Source of the DNA: Marinifilum caeruleilacunae
GTDB lineage: Bacteria; Bacteroidota; Bacteroidia; Bacteroidales; Marinifilaceae
Direction: 5' to 3'
Assembly: GCF_013141825.1 (NCBI RefSeq)
Contig: NZ_RZNH01000015.1
Span: 38,457-102,456 of the forward strand
Length of the DNA: 64,000 nucleotides
Position numbers and translations under genes: made by a program. Positions 54,697 through 63,888 of this stretch are shown piece by piece. Position 1 is the first letter of the stretch. Every line of letters starts with the position of its first letter. Below the pieces are notes generated by a model that ran no database searches, was not told the origin of the DNA, and saw only the letters and a list, made by a program, of their open reading frames with translations.

Positions 54697-55715
54697 AATT
54701 TCAGTTCAGAAAATTTCTTTTTCTTTCTGAAATAGTAATCGAAGATCATGCTCTTTTGATAGATTTCTGAGTGCTGACTTTTGCTTACAAGCGGAAGCAA
54801 TTCTTTTCTCTTTTTACGAAATTTACCTATCATTGAATAGAATGATATGTGCGCCTTAAATACGGCTGCAAAATTGGCAAATTCGCCACCAAGCAGAAAT
54901 TTGAATGCGGCCACTCCATCCAGAATCATTCTGAAAAGGAAGGTTGAAATGAACACATTGCCTGGTAAGTTTTTAAACAACATCAACAAATTATTGCGGA
55001 AATTCAGGAACAGTTTTCGTGAACTGTGGTTGGGAAGGGTTGCTCCACCAACATGATAAACCTTTGAATGTGGATCACAAATAATTCTGTGTCCCTGGTT
55101 TTTAATTCTCCAGCACAAGTCAATTTCCTCCATGTGGGCAAAGAAATCACCATCTAAACCACCAATGTTTTTGTAAATTTCCGACCTAATGAATAAGGCA
55201 GCACCACTAGCCCAGAACACATCCATGTTCTGATCGTATTGCCCATGGTCCTCTTCAATTTCATCAAGAATTCTGCCGCGGCAAAAAGGATAGCCAAGGT
55301 AATCGATAAAACCACCCGCAGCACCTGCATATTCGAAACCCGATTTGTGATTGTATGCTTTAATTTTGGGTTGAGCCGCAGCAATATCCGCATGGTTCTC
55401 GAATTGTTGGTAGATGGAATCTAGCCAGTTTTCGCTTACCTCAACATCCGAATTCAGGAGCACAAAATATTCATGATCGAGTTGTGCCAAAGCCCTGTTG
55501 TAACCTTCGGCAAAACCGTAGTTAATATCAAGCTGAATAATTCTGATACCAGGATATTCTTGCTCAAGAAAAGCAATAGAATCATCGCTTGAAGCATTGT
55601 CGGCAACAATTACTTCAGCCCATTCTCTTTTGGAGTGCTTGATCACCGATGGCAAAAATTTTTCTAATAATTCTTTACCATTCCAGTTTAGGATTACAAT
55701 TCCAATTCTATTCAT
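54693..55715 (-). CDS. Glycosyltransferase family 2 protein
   Basis: A 340-residue GT-A enzyme. It starts IGIVILNWNGKELLEKFLPSV, has VADNASSDDS for nucleotide binding, and LLNSDVEVSENW as the DXD metal site. GGLDGDFFAHMEEIDLCWRIKNQG is the acceptor-side ED motif found in rhamnosyl- and related transferases (WbbL-like). A weak hydrophobic stretch near 245-290 may touch the membrane. It probably adds a sugar to a surface polysaccharide or lipid; donor and acceptor are unknown. It is followed on the same strand by an LpxL-like gene upstream, so cell-envelope work is consistent. Confidence 0.88.
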   Translation of the reverse strand: MNRIGIVILNWNGKELLEKFLPSVIKHSKREWAEVIVADNASSDDSIAFLEQEYPGIRIIQLDINYGFAEGYNRALAQLDHEYFVLLNSDVEVSENWLDSIYQQFENHADIAAAQPKIKAYNHKSGFEYAGAAGGFIDYLGYPFCRGRILDEIEEDHGQYDQNMDVFWASGAALFIRSEIYKNIGGLDGDFFAHMEEIDLCWRIKNQGHRIICDPHSKVYHVGGATLPNHSSRKLFLNFRNNLLMLFKNLPGNVFISTFLFRMILDGVAAFKFLLGGEFANFAAVFKAHISFYSMIGKFRKKRKELLPLVSKSQHSEIYQKSMIFDYYFRKKKKFSELKF

Positions 55716-55771
55716 TTCCTTTAAAAATATCTAAGTCAGTTGTATTCATTAATTTTTAAGCAGTTCACCCT

Positions 55772-56644
55772 TTATTGCTTCTTGTGTTTCCAACGCTTAT
55801 GCGACCAAAGCCAATAAGCAGGATTTTTACTGATGTACTCTTCTAAAATTCGGGTATGTTTCTCAGTAATTTCAAACTCTTCTGTTTCTTTAGGATTGTC
55901 AAATAAAGGGATGAATTCAACCTCGTAATAACCACGCTTTACCTTTTGCATGTTGATAAAAACCACTGCCTGGTCTAATTTTTTAGCAATTCGTTCTGTT
56001 CCCTGCAATATAGGAGTATCCTGGTTTAAAAAACTGGTCCAGTAATGAATGTTCCTCTTGTTTGGTGTTTGATCACCCAGGAAAACAGTTACTGTAAATT
56101 CCTTTCTGTTTCGATATCCCAACATGGTGCGCAAAGTGTCATCCTTCGGAAGTGTTTTGGCACCAAAGCGTTCTCGCAATTGGATATATAATTTATCAAA
56201 TACCTTATTGTGTAAAGGCTTGTAAATGGGTAAAAGATTCACATCGGCCCAGGCAGGATAAGAAGTCATCCATTCCCAGTTGCCATAATGTCCCAGAATT
56301 GCAATTACACTTTTCCCGTCTTGCTTGTATTGTTCGAAAAAATCGGCTTGCAAAAATTTACATCTTTTTTTTATTTCTTTCTCGCTAATGGTCCACAGTT
56401 TAATCGTTTCAATAAAACTATCGCAGAAGTGGGAGAAAAACTCTTTTCTTATTTGTATGATTTCCGCATCTGATTTGTGTGGGAAAGAATTTTTTAAATT
56501 TGTTGTAACAACCTGTTTTCTATAACCAACCAAATGGTATACCATAAAGAAAATCAAGTCTGAAAAAATATAGAGAACTCCCAATGGTAAATAGCTAATC
56601 AGTTTTAGAAAAGCATACGCGATATAGGAAAAAAACTTCGTCAT
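55772..56644 (-). CDS. LpxL/HtrB-like lipid A acyltransferase
   Basis: A 290-residue membrane-associated acyltransferase. It has an N-terminal hydrophobic segment (YAFLKLISYLPLGVLYIFS) and the HxxxxE catalytic motif in ILGHYGNWEW (about 118-125), followed by YKPLHNKVFD and FLGDQTPNK. It ends near YWLWSHKRWKHK, as in LpxL. It should add a secondary acyl chain to lipid A. It is 56 bases upstream of the glycosyltransferase gene in the same direction. Confidence 0.9.
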   Translation of the reverse strand: MTKFFSYIAYAFLKLISYLPLGVLYIFSDLIFFMVYHLVGYRKQVVTTNLKNSFPHKSDAEIIQIRKEFFSHFCDSFIETIKLWTISEKEIKKRCKFLQADFFEQYKQDGKSVIAILGHYGNWEWMTSYPAWADVNLLPIYKPLHNKVFDKLYIQLRERFGAKTLPKDDTLRTMLGYRNRKEFTVTVFLGDQTPNKRNIHYWTSFLNQDTPILQGTERIAKKLDQAVVFINMQKVKRGYYEVEFIPLFDNPKETEEFEITEKHTRILEEYISKNPAYWLWSHKRWKHKKQ

Positions 56645-56669
56645 GTTTTATGAGGTCAAAAAAAGAGAT

Positions 56670-57470
56670 TTATTTAAGCATGTATTTCTGAACCACCGAT
56701 TTGAATTCTTCCTGAACCAATCCGTTTGATGCAATAATTTCTTTTCCAAAGATATAATCTTCACCACCTTTAAAATCGCAAACAGCTCCTCCAGCTTGTT
56801 TTACCAGGAATGATCCGGCAGCAACATCCCAGGCTTGAAGGCTGTACTCGTAAAATGCTTCGAATCTGCCACAGGCTACATAGGCCAAATCGGTAGCTGC
56901 AGAACCAGGACGGCGCACACCGTGCGAGTTAATGATGAAATACTCCAATGTTGCCATGAAATTCTTCAACAAGTCGTAATCGTAGTAAGGAAATCCTGTA
57001 GCAATTAAAGAAGCATCAACAGTGTTTGCTTTGGAAACATGTATCGCATTGCCATTTAAGTAAGCTCCTTCTGCACCTTTCCACGAATAAAAACACTCAG
57101 CTAAACTAATTTCGTATACCACTCCCAAAACAATCTCATCATTCTCCTGCAAAGCAATGCTTACAGCAAAAGGGGAGAATCCATGAATGTAATTTGTTGT
57201 GCCGTCAAGCGGATCAATAATCCAATTGAAACGATCTGCACGATAGGTTTCAGTTCCCTCTTCGGCAATAAAACCAGCTTCGGGAAGAATTTTCTTTAAT
57301 TCGCTAACAATTAATTCTTCAGCAGTTTTATCAACGTAGGTCACAAAGTCGTGCATGCCTTTTGTTTCAATAACATCGGCTTTAATTTTACTTTGTTGTT
57401 CTTTGATAAATGCGCCGGCTTTTTTAGCAATTTCCTTGGTTTTCAGACACAATTCTTCAAATTGGTTCAT
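56670..57470 (-). CDS. Inositol monophosphatase family protein (SuhB-like)
   Basis: A 266-residue phosphatase. Metal-binding motifs: GFIAEEGTE, WIIDPLDGTTNYIHG and, near the C-terminus, QAWDVAAGSFLVKQAGG. The set matches SuhB/IMPase, which removes phosphate from inositol 1-phosphate or related sugar phosphates with Mg2+. The true substrate in Bacteroidota is often uncertain. It lies 25 bases upstream of the acyltransferase gene and may share its transcript. Confidence 0.93.
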   Translation of the reverse strand: MNQFEELCLKTKEIAKKAGAFIKEQQSKIKADVIETKGMHDFVTYVDKTAEELIVSELKKILPEAGFIAEEGTETYRADRFNWIIDPLDGTTNYIHGFSPFAVSIALQENDEIVLGVVYEISLAECFYSWKGAEGAYLNGNAIHVSKANTVDASLIATGFPYYDYDLLKNFMATLEYFIINSHGVRRPGSAATDLAYVACGRFEAFYEYSLQAWDVAAGSFLVKQAGGAVCDFKGGEDYIFGKEIIASNGLVQEEFKSVVQKYMLK

Positions 57471-57542
57471 GACAAGTGCAGTTGGTATTTAATTAAAATT
57501 GATATTTATAAATCAAAGCTAATACCATTTATCTAAATATGG

Positions 57543-58874
57543 TTAAATAATTGGCTTAAAACTGAATTCAGCAGCATTTATTAACTCGGCATTAACATTT
57601 CCCTTATCGTTGATATTCTTAAGCTGTACTTTTGCCAGCTGATTACCCAGGTTTTGATTGTATGGAATTTCAACTTTGATGTAATTTTCCGTAAATCCAT
57701 ACATTTTACCATTGTCGTTAAACCCTTCAAATAAAACTTCAAGCTTTTCATTCAGGTGTTCCTGGTAAAAGGCTCTTAGTTTCTTTTCAGACAAGATCTG
57801 GAACATTTTGGCTCTTCGTTTTCTCTCTTCAACAGGAACACTTTCTTTAATCTCCAAAGCCTTTGTTCCTTGTCGTTCCGAGTACGGGAACACATGAAGC
57901 TGGCTAATTGGCAATTCGTTAATGAATTTGTAAGCGTCGTTAAAATCTTCTTCGCTCTCACCACGACTACCCGCAATTACATCAACTCCAATAAAGGCAT
58001 CAGGAAGTAATGACTTGATTTTCTCAATTCTCTGAGCGAACAATTCCCTGTCATATCTTCTCTTCATCAATTTCAGCACCTTGTTCGAGCCGGCTTGCAG
58101 CGGAATGTGAAAATGATTCACAAACTTTTTCGATTGGGCAACAAAATCGATAATTTCATTGCTCAGTAAATTTGGTTCTATCGACGAAATTCTGAAACGT
58201 TCAATGCCATCTACCTTCTCCAGTTCTTTAATCAGGTCAAGAAAAGTTTCATTGGTACTTTTCCCGAAATCACCAATGTTCACTCCTGTAAGAATAATTT
58301 CTTTTGCTCCTTCAGCAGCAACCTTTTCGGCTTGTTTTACAGTATCTGCAATGCTATTGTTTCTACTTCGACCTCTTGCATAAGGAATGGTACAATAGGT
58401 GCAGAAATAATTACAACCATCCTGAATTTTCAGGAAACATCGGGTTCTGTCACCCATCGAGTAGGAAGAATGAAAATCTTTAACCGATTCTACCTCGCAT
58501 GGCTGAAGATCTCCAGTTCCATTTTTTTCCAAATGATCGATGTATTTATGGATATTGAACTTTTCGTTGGCACCCAGAACCAAATTGACTCCTGGAATTT
58601 CAAGAATTTCCTTTGGCTTTAATTGCGCGTAGCAACCAATTACTGCAACAAAGGCATTCGGATTGGTTTTTATTACCTTTTTAATGGCTTGTCGGCATTT
58701 TTTATCGGCCTGATCGGTTACCGAACAGGTATTGATTACGTATATATCAGCTTTTTCGGTCATTTTCACCGTTTCGAAACCCATTTCTTTAAAAGACCTT
58801 CCGATGGTTGAAGTTTCCGAAAAATTCAACTTGCACCCTAAAGTGTAAAATGCAACTGTCTTACCTTGCAACAT
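57543..58874 (-). CDS. mtaB: tRNA t6A37 methylthiotransferase MtaB
   Basis: A 443-residue radical-SAM enzyme. The N-terminal UPF0004 domain has TLGCKLNFSET, NTCSVTDQADKKCRQAI and VIGCYAQLKP, three cysteines for the auxiliary iron-sulfur cluster. The radical-SAM cysteines are in GCNYFCTYCTIP, and a C-terminal TRAM domain follows. CKLN, the split and the length point to MtaB and not MiaB or RimO. It adds a methylthio group to t6A37 of tRNAs. A longer start at 58904 is possible, but it lies three bases beyond the T tract of the upstream terminator, so I prefer the ATG at 58872-58874. Confidence 0.9.
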   Translation of the reverse strand: MLQGKTVAFYTLGCKLNFSETSTIGRSFKEMGFETVKMTEKADIYVINTCSVTDQADKKCRQAIKKVIKTNPNAFVAVIGCYAQLKPKEILEIPGVNLVLGANEKFNIHKYIDHLEKNGTGDLQPCEVESVKDFHSSYSMGDRTRCFLKIQDGCNYFCTYCTIPYARGRSRNNSIADTVKQAEKVAAEGAKEIILTGVNIGDFGKSTNETFLDLIKELEKVDGIERFRISSIEPNLLSNEIIDFVAQSKKFVNHFHIPLQAGSNKVLKLMKRRYDRELFAQRIEKIKSLLPDAFIGVDVIAGSRGESEEDFNDAYKFINELPISQLHVFPYSERQGTKALEIKESVPVEERKRRAKMFQILSEKKLRAFYQEHLNEKLEVLFEGFNDNGKMYGFTENYIKVEIPYNQNLGNQLAKVQLKNINDKGNVNAELINAAEFSFKPII

Positions 58875-58906
58875 ATTCTTTCCCTCTGCTGAATCAATGA
58901 TCATGA

Positions 58907-58945
58907 TAAAAAAAGAACTGAATCAATTTCAATTGAATCAGTTCT
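58907..58945 (-). terminator. Terminator of ppx
   Basis: A 13-bp stem with one mismatch: AGAACTGAATCAA (58914-58926) with TTGAATCAGTTCT (58933-58945). On the minus strand it is followed by a T run (complement of 58907-58913). Confidence 0.88.
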
Positions 58946-59005
58946 AATTATTACAAATAAAATAGTTTGCAAATTTATAAAAAGAATTAGGTTTTCGGGC
59001 AATTC

Positions 59006-59902
59006 CTAACTAATTAGAAGCCTGTTCGACTTATATTCTTTATACAATTGATGCACAATACCATCTGATACACCAATTTTCGGAACATGAATTCTTTCCG
59101 CTTTTGCCCATTCCATCACACTTAGGAAGATTGTGGCAGCTGGAATAATTACATCGGCCCTGTCGGGATTCATGTTGTAATGAATCATCAATTCTTCGTG
59201 AGTGTACTGCTTTAAATCGTAATAAATATTCTTTAACTCCTTGTAGCTTAAATATTTTTCTTTTCGAGGAGTGGCAAGCTTTACCAATCGGTTGATGTTT
59301 CCTCCCGATCCGATAATCTCAATATTTTCGCAATTTGGACAGATGTCAAGCAAGCACTCTTTAATTCTTATGAATTCACCCTTAGGCACACAATCTTTCA
59401 AGATTTTAATGGTTCCAACATTAAAGGATGCAGAGAAAGTACAGACTCCCTTGGAAAACAAAGTGATTTCGGTACTACCACCACCAACATCAACATAGAG
59501 GTAATCTTTATGGGGCTCTAAAGTATCTGCGATTTTATTGTCAAAAATGATACTTGCCTCTTCTTTGCCGTCAATAATATCGATTTTTATATCAGATTCT
59601 TCTTCGATACGCCTGATAATTTCGGGGCCATTAGCGGCTTCACGCATGGCGGAAGTGGCGCATGCCCTGTAATTTACAATTTCATGAACTTCCATCAAAT
59701 GCCTGAAGGCTTTCATTGATTTAATTAACTTTTCGCCTTTAGCTGGAGAAATGAATTTATCGATGAAAGTATCAGTACCCAATCGAATAGGAACCCTGAT
59801 TAAAGATGATTTTTTGAAATGCGTATTTCCGCCCTCCTCAAATACGTTCATAAACAATAATCGGATGGCATTCGATCCGATGTCTATGGCAGCAAACTTC
59901 AT
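59006..59902 (-). CDS. ppx: Ppx/GppA family phosphatase
   Basis: A 298-residue protein of the ASKHA fold: FAAIDIGSNAIRLLF (phosphate 1 loop) and YLYVDVGGGSTEITLF (phosphate 2 loop), with CATSAMREAANG between them. It is the short single-module type (about 300 residues) without the C-terminal HD domain of E. coli Ppx. It cleaves terminal phosphate from polyphosphate or the pentaphosphate of pppGpp. The start is probably the ATG at 59900-59902; another lies three codons upstream. Confidence 0.9.
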   Translation of the reverse strand: MKFAAIDIGSNAIRLLFMNVFEEGGNTHFKKSSLIRVPIRLGTDTFIDKFISPAKGEKLIKSMKAFRHLMEVHEIVNYRACATSAMREAANGPEIIRRIEEESDIKIDIIDGKEEASIIFDNKIADTLEPHKDYLYVDVGGGSTEITLFSKGVCTFSASFNVGTIKILKDCVPKGEFIRIKECLLDICPNCENIEIIGSGGNINRLVKLATPRKEKYLSYKELKNIYYDLKQYTHEELMIHYNMNPDRADVIIPAATIFLSVMEWAKAERIHVPKIGVSDGIVHQLYKEYKSNRLLIS

Positions 59903-60013
59903 TATTTTCATACGCGGTGGTTTTGATTATAAATTTTGGTGTCAAGCATTGATTAATATATGCTTTTCACTAATCAATTTAAAGGAAATTTAGGAGTAAT
60001 GCAACTTGTTACT

Positions 60014-61345
60014 TTATAGCAAATTACTGGCTAGTTCGGCAAGATGACTTCTTTCTCCTTTTAACAAGTTAACATGAGCAAAAATGTCCTGACCTTTCAT
60101 GCGATCCGACAAGTATGCCAATCCGTTTGATTTTTTATCCAGATAGGGTGAATCGATCTGTTCGATATCTCCTGTAAAAATCATTTTTGTTCCTTCGCCA
60201 GCCCTGGTAATTACAGTTTTTATTTCGTGCGGCGTAAGGTTCTGAGCCTCGTCTACAATAAAGTAGGTATTCGATAAACTCCTACCACGAATGTATGCCA
60301 AAGGCGTAATTTGTAACTTCTCTTCTTTCAGAAGTTCATCAATCTTCAGAAATTCTTTACTGTGGATATTAAACTTGTGTTTGATTACACTCAGATTGTC
60401 GAACAATGGCTGCATGTAAGGGCCAATTTTTTCTTTGGCATCACCAGGCAAATAACCCAAATCCTTATTGGCCAAAGCAACAATTGGGCGTGCCAAAAAG
60501 ATTTGATCGTACATATCATTCTGCGCGAGGGCAGAGGCTAGTGCCAGAAGAGTTTTTCCTGTTCCAGCCTTCCCGGTTAAGGCAACTAATGATATTTTTG
60601 GATCCAACAATGCATTCATCGAGAAAGTTTGCTCGGCGTTTCTTGGATAAATGCCATAAGCATTTGGTTTTTCAACCCTTGTAATTAATCGTTCCACCGG
60701 ATCGTAGTGTGCCAGTGCACTGGAGTTGCTGCCTTTCAAAATGAAATATTCATGTCCCGATTTTAACAGGTCCACTCCAAATTCTTCTTCCGGAATGCCT
60801 TCATGACTTTTGTACAAAGATGAGATTTTTGCGTCATCAAAATTTTCAAGAGTCGTAATGCCCAGACTCATTACATCATCCAGATCCTGAACCTGGTCAT
60901 TTTTATAATCTTCAGCAAGTATTCCAAGCGATTTGGCCTTCATTCTCAGGTTAATATCCTTGGTAACAAGAATTACTTTTTTACGCTTGTATTGCTTAAA
61001 AATATGTTCGGTAATTGCCAGTATTCTATGGTCGGGAATATTTTCGTGGAAGGATGCCTTCATTGTTGGAGAAAACTCCTTTCCTGTTTCAATAAAAAGA
61101 GTTCCTAAGCCTTTACCAAGATTGGCTCCATCTTTAAATAGGTTATCTCCCGAAATTCTATCCAATTCCCGGGTAAATTCTCGTGCATGAAAATTAATCT
61201 GATCGTTACCTTTTTTAAATTTATCTAATTCTTCAAGTACGGTTATTGGAATCACAACATCATTCTCTTCAAAATTGTAAATAGAATTAAAATCGTGAAG
61301 GATTACGTTTGTGTCCAAAACGAAAATCTTTTTGAGTTTTGCCAT
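60014..61345 (-). CDS. PhoH-like ATPase with N-terminal PIN domain (PhoH2)
   Basis: A 443-residue two-domain protein. The N-terminal PIN ribonuclease domain starts KKIFVLDTNVILHDF and has acidic residues in VLEELDKFK and VTKDINLRMKA. The PhoH helicase-type ATPase follows, with Walker A GKAGTGKTLLALA (near 260-270) and Walker B YFIVDEAQNLTPHE. PhoH2 proteins couple ATP hydrolysis to RNA unwinding and cleavage. A gap of about 110 bases separates it from ppx on the same strand. A small inverted repeat (TTCGAC 61370, GTCGAA 61385) lies in its leader. Confidence 0.93.
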   Translation of the reverse strand: MAKLKKIFVLDTNVILHDFNSIYNFEENDVVIPITVLEELDKFKKGNDQINFHAREFTRELDRISGDNLFKDGANLGKGLGTLFIETGKEFSPTMKASFHENIPDHRILAITEHIFKQYKRKKVILVTKDINLRMKAKSLGILAEDYKNDQVQDLDDVMSLGITTLENFDDAKISSLYKSHEGIPEEEFGVDLLKSGHEYFILKGSNSSALAHYDPVERLITRVEKPNAYGIYPRNAEQTFSMNALLDPKISLVALTGKAGTGKTLLALASALAQNDMYDQIFLARPIVALANKDLGYLPGDAKEKIGPYMQPLFDNLSVIKHKFNIHSKEFLKIDELLKEEKLQITPLAYIRGRSLSNTYFIVDEAQNLTPHEIKTVITRAGEGTKMIFTGDIEQIDSPYLDKKSNGLAYLSDRMKGQDIFAHVNLLKGERSHLAELASNLL

Positions 61346-61612
61346 ATTGGGAAGTTCTAAGAGGTTAATTTCGACCTTTTGAATGTCGAATTTTTATTGC
61401 TTTCAAAAACTATTTCAATTCGAACTGGTTAGACTTCTGCTTTCTGATTAATAATCAATATGTAAGGATTTCTTTCTTTTAGGATTTCAAACCTGATAGC
61501 TTTTGATACTTTTAATTTAGCAAAAAATAAAGGAAAATAACGCTATGAAATATTTTTTTAAGATTTTTTATCCTTCTTTGCATTGGATTTAAAATCAGTA
61601 AAGATTTTTAGC

Positions 61613-62899
61613 ATGACTTATCAGGAAACACTCGATTATATGTTTACTCAGCTACCCATGTACCAACGCACAGGGAAAGCTGCTTACAAGGCCGATTTGG
61701 ACAATACTTTGGCCATGGATTCTTATTTTAATCATCCGCATAAAAAATTTAAGTCGGTTCATGTTGCAGGAACCAATGGTAAAGGCTCTGTATCGCACTC
61801 TATTGCTTCGGTATTGCAAAAATCTGGTTTAAAAGTTGGATTGTACACCTCGCCTCATTTGCGCGATTTTCGCGAGAGAATTAAAATTAACGGGGAGGTA
61901 ATTTCCGAATCGGCTGTAATCGATTTTATTGCAAATCACAAAGAAAAATTTGAAGAGTTGAAACCGTCATTTTTTGAAATGACTGTAGCATTGGCTTTTG
62001 AATACTTTGCAAAAGAAGAGGTTGATATTGCCGTGATTGAAGTTGGTTTAGGGGGAAGGTTGGATTCTACCAATATTATTACTCCACTGGTTTCGGTAAT
62101 TACCAATATCAGTAAAGATCATACCAACTTATTGGGGAACGATATTGCCACCATTGCCAAAGAAAAGGGTGGTATTATAAAACCAGGTATTCCCGTTGTA
62201 GTAGGAGAGAGACAAGAGCTTATCGAAGATGTTTTTAAATCGATTGCCCAGGAAAGAGGATCGGATATAGAATTTTCCGAGGATTGTTACCAGTTAAAAA
62301 ATGCTGTGATTAAAGCAGGAAGACAGGAACTGGATTTTGTATCCGTAAAGGATGAGGGCAAATTCAAGATTGAATGTGATCTGCTGGGAAAATACCAACA
62401 GAAAAATATCAGAACTGCAATTTGTGCGATTGATCAGCTTAGGAAGAAGGGAATAGATATTAGTGATGAGAATTTGCGTTCTGGTTTATCAGAAATCGTA
62501 AAGGAAACGGGGCTTTTGGGACGCTGGCAGATTTTGCAGGAGGAACCAAAGGTAATTTGTGATACAGGGCATAATGCAGCAGGCATTAGAGAAATAATTG
62601 AGCAAATCGGCATGACTGATTACAGAAAACTACATGTTGTTTTTGGCCTGGTTGATGATAAAAATACCGATGAGGTTCTTTCTTTAATGCCAAAGGAAGC
62701 AGTTTACTATTTTACCCGTGCAAGTATTCCTAGAGCATTGGATGAAATGAAATTAAAAGAGCTTGCCAATGCCTATGATTTACAAGGGAAAACCTACCCA
62801 AGTGTAGAGGAAGCCTTATGCGCAGCAAAACAAGAATCGGAAAAAGAAGATTTAATTTTTGTTGGAGGCAGTACATTTGTTGTAGCAGAGGTTGTGTAA
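61613..62899 (+). CDS. folC: Folylpolyglutamate synthase / dihydrofolate synthase
   Basis: A 428-residue Mur-ligase-type enzyme. It starts MTYQETLDYMFTQLPMYQRTGKAAYK, has the P-loop HVAGTNGKGSVSHS, then LYTSPHLRDFRERIKING and VIEVGLGGRLDSTN, and the C-terminal WQILQEEPKVICDTGHN. It adds glutamate to dihydropteroate and to folates. The ATG at 61613 gives the usual start; the longer frame begins at a TTG. A 267-bp gap upstream separates it from the divergent phoH; only a 15-codon ORF (61545-61592) is present there. Confidence 0.93.
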   Translation: MTYQETLDYMFTQLPMYQRTGKAAYKADLDNTLAMDSYFNHPHKKFKSVHVAGTNGKGSVSHSIASVLQKSGLKVGLYTSPHLRDFRERIKINGEVISESAVIDFIANHKEKFEELKPSFFEMTVALAFEYFAKEEVDIAVIEVGLGGRLDSTNIITPLVSVITNISKDHTNLLGNDIATIAKEKGGIIKPGIPVVVGERQELIEDVFKSIAQERGSDIEFSEDCYQLKNAVIKAGRQELDFVSVKDEGKFKIECDLLGKYQQKNIRTAICAIDQLRKKGIDISDENLRSGLSEIVKETGLLGRWQILQEEPKVICDTGHNAAGIREIIEQIGMTDYRKLHVVFGLVDDKNTDEVLSLMPKEAVYYFTRASIPRALDEMKLKELANAYDLQGKTYPSVEEALCAAKQESEKEDLIFVGGSTFVVAEVV

Positions 62900-62917
62900 A
62901 CAAAAACAAAAAAAATA

Positions 62918-62947
62918 TTGCATCGTAAATTTTTCTGTTTATATTTG
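62918..62947 (+). promoter_or_regulatory. Promoter of tRNA-Val
   Basis: TTG (62918-62920), a 19-bp spacer and TATATTTG (62940-62947) fit the Bacteroidota consensus fully. The tRNA begins 12 bases after the -7 box. Confidence 0.85.
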
Positions 62948-62958
62948 CACACTCATAG

Positions 62959-63033
62959 GGGCGATTAGCTCAGTTGGTTCAGAGCACTTGGTTTACACCC
63001 AAGGGGTCATAAGTTCGAATCTTATATCGCCCA
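62959..63033 (+). tRNA. tRNA-Val (anticodon TAC)
   Basis: A 75-base cloverleaf. The acceptor stem GGGCGAT (62959-62965) pairs with ATCGCCC (63026-63032), with discriminator A at 63033. The anticodon arm CTTGG-TTTACAC-CCAAG has anticodon TAC, which reads GTA and related valine codons. The T arm holds GTTCGAA. The 3' CCA is not encoded, as in most Bacteroidota tRNA genes. It stands alone between folC and rex. Confidence 0.95.
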
Positions 63034-63114
63034 CTTTTTCAGTTGTTTAGCGTTGAAAAACGAACAACTCATCCCCAGCGCCAAAAAATCATTTATAAGT
63101 AATTCGTAAAAAAA

Positions 63115-63157
63115 TCATTAAAGAAATTTTTCTTTAATGAAAACTTCTTTATTTTTG
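63115..63157 (+). promoter_or_regulatory. rex promoter with a perfect 26-bp palindrome
   Basis: TCATTAAAGAAA (63115-63126), TT, and the exact complement arm (63129-63140) form a perfect 26-bp palindrome. A -7 box, TATTTTTG (63150-63157), follows, and the expected -33 position (63128-63130, TTT) falls inside the palindrome. This is the position of an operator. It does not match the usual Rex operator TTGTGAA-N4-TTCACAA, so autoregulation by Rex is possible but not shown. Confidence 0.6.
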
Positions 63158-63184
63158 TCTTGATTTTGGTATAAGAAAATTACT

Positions 63185-63838
63185 ATGGTTCAATATTCTA
63201 AAAAAATTCAGGGGGTTCCAGAACCTACTATCAGACGTATGCCTTCTTATTTGGCTTTTGCTGAAGGCTTGTTGCGAAAAGGACAGCAGTTTGTATCATC
63301 TACACAAATTGCAAATTACATGAATATAGATCCTACGCAGGTTACGAAGGATTTATCCTACACCACAATTGTAGGTAAAACCAGGGTAGGCTACGAGGTA
63401 AAAGCAATTGTTGATGTTCTATCTGAATTTCTTGGATTTTCGGTAATGGACAATGCATTTCTTGTAGGTGCAGGTTCTTTGGGTTCAGCACTGCTGCACG
63501 ATAGTGGATTGAATCATTTTGGACTAAATATCGAAGCGGCTTTCGATGTGAATCCGGCAACTATTGGACGAAAAATAAACGATGTAGAAGTTTTTCACAT
63601 CGACCAGTTTAGAGATTTGGCACAGGAGTTAAATGTAATTATGGGAATTATTACTGTTCCAGCCGAAAATGCACAAACAGTAGCCGACTTAATGGTTGCA
63701 TGGGGAATTAAGGCAATTTGGAATTTTACGCCTGCAAGAATTAAGGTGCCAGATGATATTATTGTACAGAATACCACTTTGTATTCGAACCTTGCAATTA
63801 TTTTTAACAAGCTGCACCACGAAAGAAAAGAAGAATAA
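63185..63838 (+). CDS. rex: Redox-sensing transcriptional repressor Rex
   Basis: A 217-residue repressor of normal length. The N-terminal winged helix (about 10-75) includes SSTQIANYMNIDPTQVTKDLSY and TRVGYEV. The Rossmann NAD(H)-binding domain follows with NAFLVGAGSLGSALL (GxGxxG at about 95-100), D-containing AAFDVNPATIGRK, and the C-terminal domain-swap helix. Rex senses the NADH/NAD+ ratio and represses fermentation and respiration genes when NAD+ is high. It fits a facultative anaerobe that also has nrfHA. An IS3-family element begins 15 bases after its stop codon. Confidence 0.96.
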   Translation: MVQYSKKIQGVPEPTIRRMPSYLAFAEGLLRKGQQFVSSTQIANYMNIDPTQVTKDLSYTTIVGKTRVGYEVKAIVDVLSEFLGFSVMDNAFLVGAGSLGSALLHDSGLNHFGLNIEAAFDVNPATIGRKINDVEVFHIDQFRDLAQELNVIMGIITVPAENAQTVADLMVAWGIKAIWNFTPARIKVPDDIIVQNTTLYSNLAIIFNKLHHERKEE

Positions 63839-63888
63839 GTATTGTAATATGATTGAGTCGTCCTAAAATAGGTTGACACATTTATAAA

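Noticed and set aside
61370-61390. TTCGAC/GTCGAA inverted repeat in the phoH leader.
   Set aside because: Only six bases per arm and AT-rich around it; too weak to call a regulatory site without comparison to relatives.
61481-61510. Second copy of the AAACCTG palindrome near folC.
   Set aside because: The right arm is degenerate (TAGCTTTT in place of CAGGTTT). Two imperfectly related sites do not establish a repeat family.
61545-61592. A 15-codon ORF (MKYFFKIFYPSLHWI) upstream of folC, a possible leader peptide.
   Set aside because: It has an AGGA about 10 bases upstream, but there is no repeated regulatory codon and no terminator pair. An ORF of this size is expected by chance in AT-rich DNA.
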